A stretch of DNA of 64,000 nucleotides, taken from the NCBI GenBank assembly GCA_001784635.1, contig MFRS01000003.1:30335-94334 (forward strand), in the 5' to 3' direction. The translations under genes were made by a program, and so were the position numbers. The stretch's first letter is position 1, and each line of letters begins with the position of its first letter. This stretch comes from Candidatus Micrarchaeota archaeon RBG_16_49_10 (GTDB lineage: Archaea; Aenigmatarchaeota; Aenigmatarchaeia; CG10238-14). Positions 51,383 through 59,041 of the stretch are shown here, one piece after another. The notes below the pieces were generated by a model. The model saw only the letters and a program-made list of their open reading frames with translations, was not told the DNA's origin and ran no database searches.

Positions 51383-52066
51383 ATGAACTTTTTAGCTATA
51401 GGGGACCACCATAACGATATTGAGAACAACCTTTCATATATGGATAAAGTGCAAGAGGTTGGTTTTGACGCCATTTTGTATATGGGGGATTTCACAGATG
51501 TAAAACAACAGAGGGGTTTTGATCAGGTGGATATAGCTAGAATAATAATAGAGGGGTTAAAGGTTTTTAAAAAACCTATTTTTGCGGTTCCGGGAAACAA
51601 TGATAATTGGGACGTTGTTAGATTATTAGAGAAAGAAAAAATAAGCGTTCATGGGAAAGGGAAGGTTTGGGGTGATTTTGGTGTATTTGGTTTTGGTGGT
51701 GCAAAAACCCCGTTCAACACCACAATAGAACCTAGCGATAGCGACCTTAAACAAGGACTTGAAAAGGCTTTTAGTAATGTAAAAGATTGTAAATATAAAA
51801 TACAAATCACACACAACCCACCCAGACAAACCAAAGTCGATATGATAAGAAGTGGTGTTCATGTTGGTTCAGATGTTGTAAGATCTTTTACCGAAGAAAA
51901 AAACCCTGAACTGGTTGTTTGCGGTCATATTCATGAATCAAGGGGGGTTGATATGTTGAAGAAAATTTTCCTTATAAACCCTGGGAGATTTCCTGAAGGA
52001 TATTTTGGGTTGGTAAATTTTGAAGATGGTGTCGTCACTGGGAGGGTATTGAATTTAATTTATTAG
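51383..52066 (+). CDS. Calcineurin-like metallophosphoesterase
   Basis: 227 residues. Motifs GDHHND (D-x-H variant), YMGDFTD, VPGNNDN (GNH/ND), QITHNPPRQTKVD and VCGHIHE give a complete dimetal site. A cytosolic phosphodiesterase of unknown substrate, similar to archaeal Icc-like proteins. Its stop codon lies within the first ORB element of the replication origin, 227 bases before orc1. Confidence 0.88.
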   Translation: MNFLAIGDHHNDIENNLSYMDKVQEVGFDAILYMGDFTDVKQQRGFDQVDIARIIIEGLKVFKKPIFAVPGNNDNWDVVRLLEKEKISVHGKGKVWGDFGVFGFGGAKTPFNTTIEPSDSDLKQGLEKAFSNVKDCKYKIQITHNPPRQTKVDMIRSGVHVGSDVVRSFTEEKNPELVVCGHIHESRGVDMLKKIFLINPGRFPEGYFGLVNFEDGVVTGRVLNLIY

Positions 52067-52092
52067 ACACACCTAGTCGTTTCCTGTGGAAC
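52066..52092 (-). repeat. Origin recognition box-like repeat (ORB-A, inverted)
   Basis: On the minus strand it reads TTCCACAGGAAACGACTAGG then TGTGTC. This matches the archaeal ORB plan: an inverted TTCCA/GGAAA core followed by a G-rich stretch and GTG. It points towards the A/T-rich segment between it and the other boxes, opposite in direction to the copy at 52208, the typical oriC layout. Confidence 0.7.
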
Positions 52093-52207
52093 TGTTTTTT
52101 TAAAAAAATAAAAATTCAAGTCATTAAAATTAAAATTCTAATTTTACTACTGTATAATAATATAATAATATAACATTGTTATATCAGTATATATAAATAA
52201 TAAAAAA

Positions 52208-52234
52208 CTCCACTCGAAACAATGGGGTGTGAGG
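52208..52234 (+). repeat. Origin recognition box-like repeat (ORB-B)
   Basis: CTCCACTCGAAACAATGGGG then TGTGAGG. Compared with the copy at 57237 (TTCCACATGAAATGAAGGGG then TGTGAAG) the shared plan is TCCAC-nn-GAAA, purine-rich gap, GGGGTGTGA. Faces ORB-A across the A/T-rich core. Confidence 0.75.
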
Positions 52235-52244
52235 TATATATTTT

Positions 52245-52277
52245 TTCCAATAGAAACGGTTTTATTTCCACAGGAAC
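52245..52277 (+). repeat. Two shorter ORB-like cores
   Basis: TTCCAATAGAAAC (52245-52257) and TTTCCACAGGAAC (52265-52277) match the inverted-repeat core of the full boxes without the G-rich tail, like mini-ORBs. The second lies only 15 bases before the orc1 start codon and could let Orc1 repress its own gene. Confidence 0.6.
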
Positions 52278-52292
52278 ATATTATAAAATATT

Positions 52293-53504
52293 ATGACAAA
52301 AGACGTCCAGACCATATTTCAAGAATTCATACAAAAAAAGAATCAGGTGTTCAAAAACAGAGAAATGTTGAATTCCCACTTCACACCAAACACAATACCC
52401 TACAGGGACACACAAATCAACGTTCTAGCCTCTATATTAGCCCCTTCTCTTAAAAACAGCAGGCCCTCCAACATTTTTATTTATGGGATGACCGGCACAG
52501 GAAAAACCCTTGTGTCTAAGTTTGTGACGAACGAATTGGAGAGGATGTCAGCCCAGAACAACACCCAAATTAAAATATTATACGTCAACTGCAAAATGAA
52601 GAAAGTCGCGGACACCGAGTATAGGCTTATAGCCGAACTCACAAGGATGTTGGGCCAGGAAATACCGATAACAGGTCTGCCGACAAAACATGTATACCAA
52701 ACTTTTTTTAACATCGTAGACTCAAAAGATTGGTGTGTTGTCATTATTTTGGACGAAATAGACTATTTAGTGGAAAAAATGGGCGATGGTTTTCTTTACA
52801 ACCTAACACGAATAAATCAGGAGCTGGTTAACTCAAAAGTTTCAATACTTGGTATCACAAACGACCTAAATTTCATAGATATTTTAGACCCAAGGGTTAA
52901 AAGCTCTTTGGGGGAGGAGGAAATTTTATTCACACCCTATAACGCGGTTGAACTTCAGGAGATATTGAAACAAAGATCGGCAGAGGGCTTCATAGACGGG
53001 GTTTTGTCAGAAGAGGTGATACCCAAATGCGCAGCTTTAGCCGCCCAAGAGCACGGTGATGCCAGAAGAGCCCTAGACTTATTGAGAATAGCAGGTGAAT
53101 TGTGTGAGAGAGAAAATGAAAAGCAAATCACGGAAAAACATGTTGACACAGCCCTAGAAAAAATAGATTATGACAGAGTAACAGAAGTGGTCAAATCACT
53201 ACCCAAACAGTCTAAACTAGTTTTATGGTCAATTATAAATTTGGTCGATAACAACCACGAAGACATACAAACCGGCGACGTCTACGGTGTTTACGAAGAG
53301 AAATGCAAGAGTTGTGGTTTACATCCCCTCACCCAAAGGAGGCTTTCAGATTTGATTTCAGAGTTGGATATGATGGGTATAATAAACGCTAAGGTCATCT
53401 CTATGGGGAGATATGGCAGGACGAGGAAAATTACACTTAGCGTCTCGCTAAACATTAAACAGAAAATAATAGAAAAACTTGAATCAACCTTAACTGTTTG
53501 TTAG
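52293..53504 (+). CDS. cdc6: Orc1/Cdc6 origin-binding initiator
   Basis: 403 residues. AAA+ domain: IFIYGMTGTGKTLV (Walker A, 65-72), CVVIILDEIDYLV (Walker B), LGITNDLNFIDILDPRVKSSLG, the EHGDARRALDLLRIAGELCE sensor 2 region, and a C-terminal winged helix (about 320-400) with SQVTxRR-like LTQRRLSDLISELDMMGII. Binds ORB repeats and loads MCM. Directly next to the origin and followed at 17 bases by the DP1-like gene and polB. Confidence 0.95.
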   Translation: MTKDVQTIFQEFIQKKNQVFKNREMLNSHFTPNTIPYRDTQINVLASILAPSLKNSRPSNIFIYGMTGTGKTLVSKFVTNELERMSAQNNTQIKILYVNCKMKKVADTEYRLIAELTRMLGQEIPITGLPTKHVYQTFFNIVDSKDWCVVIILDEIDYLVEKMGDGFLYNLTRINQELVNSKVSILGITNDLNFIDILDPRVKSSLGEEEILFTPYNAVELQEILKQRSAEGFIDGVLSEEVIPKCAALAAQEHGDARRALDLLRIAGELCERENEKQITEKHVDTALEKIDYDRVTEVVKSLPKQSKLVLWSIINLVDNNHEDIQTGDVYGVYEEKCKSCGLHPLTQRRLSDLISELDMMGIINAKVISMGRYGRTRKITLSVSLNIKQKIIEKLESTLTVC

Positions 53505-53520
53505 TTTTGGTGGTGATTTT

Positions 53521-54504
53521 ATGGAAGACAAAGAAATAATAGACATTTTCATAAAAAACGGCTTCCAACTATCCCACGAAGTCTTAGAAATAATAAAAAC
53601 CAACCCCGAGCACTTTTTGGTTGAATTTAAAAAATTAAAACCAAGGCCTTTTATAATAACAAAAAGGCACCTCGAAGAAATTAGTAGAAATGTAAAACCG
53701 TCACTTACTGTTAAAAAACTAAACACAAACGGCGAAAACACCATAAATCAACTAAACAAATCTTACATCACCCATTATAAAAAAATAAAAGAAAAAATTA
53801 TCGAAAGCTATTCTCCTGAAAATTTAATTTCTATCAATAACATCCCTGAAGAAAAGAAGCCCTTTTCCGTAATATGCATGGTGAGAGAAAAGGGGGATAA
53901 ACATATTTTAGCCGAGGATTCAACAGGAGATACCCACATTTATTTTGAAGAAGAAAAGGAAGGAGAAAACATTGATGTGGGCGACGTTCTAGGGTTTATT
54001 TGTGAGTCTGACGGGAAGAAAACAGTCCTCAAAAAAACATATTTTCCCTTCCCAAAAATAGATCGGCAAGTGAAAAAAACATCTTACCCGTTGTCAATAG
54101 GTATATTTTATGACAATTTTATAGAGCAATCTAATATAAACATTTTATACACAGATAATGAAAAATCTAAATCAGAAAATATTGTTTTGGTCGGCGAAGA
54201 TTTTTCACCTACCCTATACATGCTGGATGGCTTTGAAATTTTAATATTACCAAAAAACCCACAACCCAAAAACAAAATACTGAAGATAGTAGATCAATTG
54301 ATATTTTGGGGCCCCGGGAAAACGCAAATCCTCGATTTGGACAGCCCCCCCGACCTGATAATAACCAGTTCAGCCGAGCATTTTCACCTAAACTATAAAA
54401 ACACCACCATAGTCTCAATATCTGGCCCAGAAAATTATTTTAAAATAGATATGAATACACGCGAGATTCTAGAGTATAAGGTAAATTTATTAGAGGCGAA
54501 ATAA
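53521..54504 (+). CDS. Putative inactivated DNA polymerase small subunit (DP1/B-subunit-like)
   Basis: 327 residues. Proposed order: N-terminal helical domain (1-55, EIIDIFIKNGFQLSHEVLEIIKT), linker, OB-fold (about 110-180, SVICMVREKGDKHILAEDSTGD...VGDVLGFICES; TYFPFPKIDR), then a domain shaped like the PolD DP1 phosphoesterase (about 185-325). The places where DP1 has D-x-H, GD, GNHD and H-x-H hold non-catalytic residues (IGIFYDN, LVGEDF, ILPKNPQPKN, SSAEHF). About half the length of DP1. Located between orc1 and polB, 5 bases from polB. Homology is inferred, not proven. Confidence 0.6.
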   Translation: MEDKEIIDIFIKNGFQLSHEVLEIIKTNPEHFLVEFKKLKPRPFIITKRHLEEISRNVKPSLTVKKLNTNGENTINQLNKSYITHYKKIKEKIIESYSPENLISINNIPEEKKPFSVICMVREKGDKHILAEDSTGDTHIYFEEEKEGENIDVGDVLGFICESDGKKTVLKKTYFPFPKIDRQVKKTSYPLSIGIFYDNFIEQSNINILYTDNEKSKSENIVLVGEDFSPTLYMLDGFEILILPKNPQPKNKILKIVDQLIFWGPGKTQILDLDSPPDLIITSSAEHFHLNYKNTTIVSISGPENYFKIDMNTREILEYKVNLLEAK

Positions 54505-54508
54505 AAAC

Positions 54509-57223
54509 ATGGAAAACACCTTTCAGGTCCTGGATGTGGATTATACCACTGTCAATAATTCCAAGCCTGTTGTCAGACTTTTTGGGAGAACCGAAAACGG
54601 AAGCTCTGTGACAGTTTTTTGTGACGATGCCTTGCCTTACTTTTACATCTCCCCGGCAGAAGGGGAGGAGGAGAAGGTAGAGCAATACATAAAAAACAAC
54701 TTCAATGAGTTTTTGGTAAAAATAGAGCGGGTGGAAAAGTTTAATCCCATTGGGTTTTCTGAAAAAAAAATGAAATTGTTGAAGGTTTTCCTAAACAACC
54801 CAGCCAAAACCCCCCTAGTCAGGGACGATTTACTAAAAAACAAATCCATTAAAAAAATTTATGAGGCCGATATACTTTTCAAATACAGGTTTATGACCGA
54901 TAAAAAAATTTCAGGCATGACTTGGTATTCTGTGGAAGGAGACGGGATAAGGACCGATTCGGTAAAGACCGAGAGGAAGATAAAAGCCAAAAAAATTACC
55001 GAGCTAAAAAAAGAAGAAAACGCCAGATTCAAGTATATGAGTTTCGATATCGAGACGATTTCAGAGGAGGGTCTGGTTTCAGATTGGGAGAGAGACGAGA
55101 TAATAATAATAAGCGCCTTTTTTTATCCTTCTTATAAAAACAGAAACTCGATGATATTCGTTGCAAAACCGGTAAAAAAAAGGGAAAGCGACGTTTTGTG
55201 CTTCAATTCCGAAAGGGAGATGCTGGAAAAATTTGTCGAGACAATGGAGGACTTCGACCCAGATTTTATTCTGGGTTACAACATAAACAACTTCGACTTC
55301 CCGTACATTGAGGCCAGGCTCAGAAAGAACAACATAAAAAGGTCAATAGGCAGATGCACCCAGAAATCAATCATGGTGTCTAAGATAACAAACAGGTACA
55401 GGGTGACGGTGCCTGGCAGAGTGGTAGTTGATATTTATGATCTCGTGAAGGAGGCGACAGTCAAGTTCGGCCTTTACAGAGGGCTGAAGAGGTTTGGCCT
55501 CTCGGATGTTTCAAGGCTGATATTAGGCGAAGATAAAGTGGACGTTGCCCATAGTGAAATCTCCTCTTTTTGGAAGGCTGGCGGCCCCAAACTCGAAAAA
55601 CTTATATCATATTCTAGGAAGGATGCCGAATTGCCGCTGAAAATTTTGCTTAATCAGAAAATGTTGGACAAATTCATCGAAATATCTAAAGTCAGCGGAA
55701 TATTAATCCAAGATGCCCTGACAAGTGGTGAAACCATCAGGGTTGACAACCTTCTTCTCAGGGAATACAACAAAAGGGATTTTGTTATACCGAACAAACC
55801 AACTAACCAAGAGATAATGGAGAGAAACAACGAAAGGGCGAAAGTAGGCCTAAAAGGAGCTTTTGTCCTCAAACCAGAGGTCGGTTTTTACGATGACTGT
55901 GTTGTGTACCTAGACTTTAGATCGATGTACCCATCAATATTCAAAAGCCTAAACATATGCACCACGACATTGGTCGTTGATGGCGATACAGAAAACGAAT
56001 TTTTTGAGACTCCTTTCGGATCCAAATTTGTGAAACACTCAACACGTGAAGGTATTTTTCCGGCTATACTCAACTACCTGCTCGATGCAAGGGCTAAAGT
56101 GAAAAAGGAGATGAAAAGTGCACAAACAGAGGAGAGGAGAAATTATTTGTATACCAAACAGTATGCTTTCAAAACTATAGCAAACGCTTTCTATGGCTAT
56201 TCTGGCTACGTAAGGGCAAGATTCTATGTTCTTGACATCGCGAGTGGCATTACCAGCACTGGTAGAGAGTCTATTAAAAAAACAAAAAAAATAGTAGAAA
56301 CAAAAACCCCATACAAGGTCATTTACGGGGATACAGACTCAATTATGGTAAAAACTAACACAAAAAATATTGAGGAAGCTTTTGAAATAGGAGAGACAAT
56401 ATCTAAAACGGTTAACGATGAAATAAAGATATTACAGATTAAGCTAGAAAGCGTCTTTAAAACACTCTTGCTGCTGGCCAAAAAACGGTATGCCGCTTGG
56501 TCGTTCGAGCCCATCAACGATGGTTGGCAGGAAACCATCTTAACCAAAGGTATAGAGACTGTCAGGAGGGACTGGTGCGATTTGGTTTCTGAAACACTAG
56601 AAAAGGTCCTTGTTACCTTACTGAAAGAGCAGGACGTGAAGAAATCCGTCACCCTTGTGAAGCAGATTGTGAATGACATAAAGGACAACAAAATCGACAT
56701 AAACAAACTGGTTATAACCAAAAGCGTATCACGATCTTTGAAAAGTTACAAGGGGATTCAACCGCACGTCGAACTCGTGAAGAAAATGAAGAAGCGGGAC
56801 CCGTCCTCTGCCCCTGGTATTGGTGATAGGGTTGGCTATGTGATTGTGAAAGGGAACCAGCTCATATCGCAGAGGGCGGAAGACCCAAAATATATTATTG
56901 AGCACAACCTAAAGGTAGACTCAAAGTATTATATCGAGAGCCAGCTTTTACCTCCTCTAGAAAGGGTTTTTGAGGCCCTAAATGTCCACAAATCCGAGCT
57001 TATAGGTTTTGGGAGGCAGCTTGGTGTTTTTGAATCTTTAAGGAATAGTGTAAAGGAAGAGGACACAGTAGTCGACAAACTAACGGAGATAGACGATTTC
57101 ATTTGCGTCAAATGCAATACAATATACCAAAGGCTTCCCTTGTCCGGTGTCTGCAGCTATTGTAAAGGGGAGATAATGTTCTTTAAAGGGGAAAAGAAGT
57201 CTAGGGTTTTCTCACCAAAATGA
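54509..57223 (+). CDS. polB: B-family replicative DNA polymerase with C-terminal zinc finger
   Basis: 904 residues. Exonuclease: D180-I-E182, YNINNFDFPY (257-266, Asp263), Y368SRKD372, all intact. Polymerase: LDFRSMYPSI (Asp469), KTIANAFYGYSGY, and Y606GDTDS611. So proofreading and synthesis are both predicted active. Unusually the tail carries C866-x2-C869-x12-C882-x2-C885, a zinc finger. Eukaryotic Pol alpha, delta and epsilon have C-terminal Cys motifs that hold their B-subunits. Coupled to the DP1-like gene upstream. Confidence 0.95.
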   Translation: MENTFQVLDVDYTTVNNSKPVVRLFGRTENGSSVTVFCDDALPYFYISPAEGEEEKVEQYIKNNFNEFLVKIERVEKFNPIGFSEKKMKLLKVFLNNPAKTPLVRDDLLKNKSIKKIYEADILFKYRFMTDKKISGMTWYSVEGDGIRTDSVKTERKIKAKKITELKKEENARFKYMSFDIETISEEGLVSDWERDEIIIISAFFYPSYKNRNSMIFVAKPVKKRESDVLCFNSEREMLEKFVETMEDFDPDFILGYNINNFDFPYIEARLRKNNIKRSIGRCTQKSIMVSKITNRYRVTVPGRVVVDIYDLVKEATVKFGLYRGLKRFGLSDVSRLILGEDKVDVAHSEISSFWKAGGPKLEKLISYSRKDAELPLKILLNQKMLDKFIEISKVSGILIQDALTSGETIRVDNLLLREYNKRDFVIPNKPTNQEIMERNNERAKVGLKGAFVLKPEVGFYDDCVVYLDFRSMYPSIFKSLNICTTTLVVDGDTENEFFETPFGSKFVKHSTREGIFPAILNYLLDARAKVKKEMKSAQTEERRNYLYTKQYAFKTIANAFYGYSGYVRARFYVLDIASGITSTGRESIKKTKKIVETKTPYKVIYGDTDSIMVKTNTKNIEEAFEIGETISKTVNDEIKILQIKLESVFKTLLLLAKKRYAAWSFEPINDGWQETILTKGIETVRRDWCDLVSETLEKVLVTLLKEQDVKKSVTLVKQIVNDIKDNKIDINKLVITKSVSRSLKSYKGIQPHVELVKKMKKRDPSSAPGIGDRVGYVIVKGNQLISQRAEDPKYIIEHNLKVDSKYYIESQLLPPLERVFEALNVHKSELIGFGRQLGVFESLRNSVKEEDTVVDKLTEIDDFICVKCNTIYQRLPLSGVCSYCKGEIMFFKGEKKSRVFSPK

Positions 57224-57236
57224 TAAACGTGAATTA

Positions 57237-57264
57237 TTTCCACATGAAATGAAGGGGTGTGAAG
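57237..57264 (+). repeat. Origin recognition box-like repeat (ORB-C)
   Basis: TTTCCACATGAAATGAAGGG then GTGTGAAG, followed by TTCACA. Immediately after polB, it has the same design as ORB-B. GTGAA-G-TTCAC at its end is a small palindrome shared (as ATGAAGTTCAC) with the next copy. Confidence 0.7.
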
Positions 57265-57295
57265 TTCACATTTATAACGCCGTTATATACCTTGT

Positions 57296-57323
57296 TTTCC
57301 ACATGAAACAAGGGGGTTACATG
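57296..57323 (+). repeat. Origin recognition box-like repeat (ORB-D)
   Basis: TTTCCACATGAAACAAGGGG then GTTACATG, followed by AAGTTCACA. Direct repeat of ORB-C, 59 bases downstream, separated by TTTATAACGCCGTTATATA. Together they fill the convergent gap between polB and the permease gene. Confidence 0.7.
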
Positions 57324-57351
57324 AAGTTCACAGTAATCAATAACAAAAAAG

Positions 57352-58584
57352 TCAATAAATCAACCCATAGACAAGCCATGTGAAGCCGGCAAAGTAAAGG
57401 GTTGTTGTCAGCATCAAATACCCCATATTGCTCGTTCTTTTGACCCCCCAGGCTATAGGCAGGATGCCGATGCAGGTTGAAATAATCAGTATAAAAATAC
57501 CTACCAATCCACTCAATATCAGGACCATAAGTACTGTGAAAACCAATATCCAAATCGAAAGCACCTTGTAATTTATAGTCTCTAGGAAAGTCAGGCATTT
57601 TTTGCCTAGAAACCACGTGAAGAGCACGGAAAAACCCGCTGAAAACAGCACGACGCCTATGGAAAAAAGCAACTCCTTGGCTGTAAACACATCCACGACC
57701 TCTTTAATTGCAGCCGAAGATCCAGAGCGAATCTTGTCAAAACTGTAGAGCGAGATAAGCGCAAAAAACATATTGGAGGAGTTGATGCCAGCTAGAGACC
57801 CAAGGAACTCCTTTTGTTCCATCCTAGTTATACACGACATGAGCACCCCAGCTTGGGACTCCCCTGCCCCAGGAAGGACACCTATCAACAACCCAGCGAT
57901 TAAAGAGGACAAAACAATCTTTTTGATGTTCCCTACCTCAAAAAAACCGTCAGCTATCTGCTTCGGTATTTTACTTTGCTCGTTCAGGCTCAATAATATC
58001 CCTGCCACCCCAAACATACCTGTAAGCGAAGGAAAAAGAGCCTTATCAGCGCTTATCATCACGGAATTTAGCGTGAGTATTCCCCAAAAACCGGAAATCA
58101 CATATAAAAGAATAGAACAAAACATTTTCTTCCAACTCTTTTCGAGTAAAATCATCCACAATGTGAGGCCGGCCAGCAGATAGTGAAGATACGGATACAA
58201 ATGATTGTTCAAAATAGGTATGAAAAAGATTAAAATCGGGAGCATTATTATGCAAAAAATTAGAGTGAAAAAAGACCCGCAAAGGCTAATGAAAAGGGCA
58301 TCCAACCCTTTCCCCTCGAGAACCATTCTGTGGCCTGGGAGGACATTCACAACGGTTTCAGGATCAGGTACGGATAGAAAAATAGCCGGTATGTAGTTAA
58401 AAACTATATTGGATGTTGCCACGGCCAATATGAACGCAATCAGACCATAACCTGTGAATTTTGACAGAAAGGGCATCAGTGATATCAGAATAACGAACAC
58501 CTGATTTGGGTGTACACCAGGGGTGAGGCCGGCCACGAGGCCCACTAAAAGGCCAATAAAACTAAACACTAGTATGTCAATCAT
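57352..58584 (-). CDS. TctA-family (tripartite tricarboxylate transporter) permease
   Basis: 410 residues with about 10-11 membrane helices. LVGLVAGLTPGVHPNQV and AGLLIGVLPGAGESQAGV are the two family repeats containing TPG/PGAG loops; LSVPDPETVVNVLPGHRMVLEGKG is also typical. Bacterial relatives work with TctC and TctB; none is near, as is common in archaea where these are stand-alone. Substrate unknown. Confidence 0.85.
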   Translation of the reverse strand: MIDILVFSFIGLLVGLVAGLTPGVHPNQVFVILISLMPFLSKFTGYGLIAFILAVATSNIVFNYIPAIFLSVPDPETVVNVLPGHRMVLEGKGLDALFISLCGSFFTLIFCIIMLPILIFFIPILNNHLYPYLHYLLAGLTLWMILLEKSWKKMFCSILLYVISGFWGILTLNSVMISADKALFPSLTGMFGVAGILLSLNEQSKIPKQIADGFFEVGNIKKIVLSSLIAGLLIGVLPGAGESQAGVLMSCITRMEQKEFLGSLAGINSSNMFFALISLYSFDKIRSGSSAAIKEVVDVFTAKELLFSIGVVLFSAGFSVLFTWFLGKKCLTFLETINYKVLSIWILVFTVLMVLILSGLVGIFILIISTCIGILPIAWGVKRTSNMGYLMLTTTLYFAGFTWLVYGLIY

Positions 58585-58717
58585 AATTGTAATATTTTTT
58601 TATAAAAATAAAAAACCTTAGAAACTTTTAATATATATATTTATAATAATAGAAATAATTTCCTTCGAGCAAGTTTATGGAATTAAATATATATATTAAA
58701 TAACCAAATTTCTAGAT

Positions 58718-59041
58718 ATGATACCTGGTTTGGATCCTAACAAGATGCAGCAGATGCTGAAGCAGCTTGGCATGAAGATGGAAGAGTTAAGCTCCTCTAA
58801 AGTCATTATAAAAAGGAAGGAGGGGGATATAGTTATAGAAAACCCCCAAGTGATCAAGACTACCATGAAAGGACAAATTGTCTACCAAGTTTCCGGTAGC
58901 GTTCAAGAAGACTCTTTTTCCGAAGATGACATAAAACTTGTCTCTGAGCAGACAGGAGTGAAAGATAAAGAAGAAATCAAAAAGGCGCTAACTGAAACAA
59001 AAGGCGATGTCGTGGAAGCCATAATGAAGCTGAAGGGCTAA
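58718..59041 (+). CDS. nac: Nascent polypeptide-associated complex protein (aNAC)
   Basis: 107 residues. N-terminal MIPGLDPNKMQQMLKQLGMKMEELSS, NAC domain (VIIKRKEGDIVIENPQV...IVYQVSGSVQE), and a C-terminal UBA domain (DIKLVSEQTGVKDKEEIKKALTETKGDVVEAIMKLKG). Binds ribosomes near the exit tunnel as a homodimer. Overlaps the SecD-like gene at its 3' end by four bases (convergent). The 133-base gap before it has many TATATA boxes. Confidence 0.95.
   Translation: MIPGLDPNKMQQMLKQLGMKMEELSSSKVIIKRKEGDIVIENPQVIKTTMKGQIVYQVSGSVQEDSFSEDDIKLVSEQTGVKDKEEIKKALTETKGDVVEAIMKLKG

Larger units (their letters stand above)
52067..52292. other. Probable replication origin (oriC) upstream of orc1/cdc6
   Basis: 226 bases. 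A central A/T-only-like stretch (52093-52207, runs of A and T and ATAATATAATAATATA) is flanked by ORB-like repeats in opposite orientation (52066-52092 minus; 52208-52234, 52245-52257, 52265-52277 plus). The origin abuts orc1/cdc6, as in Pyrococcus and many other archaea. The A/T-rich part would be the duplex-unwinding element. The orc1 promoter must lie in the same region. Confidence 0.75.

Noticed and set aside
53521..54504. Active PolD small subunit (true DP1)
   Set aside because: None of the DxH, GD, GNHD or HxH nuclease motifs is present and the protein is about half the usual length.
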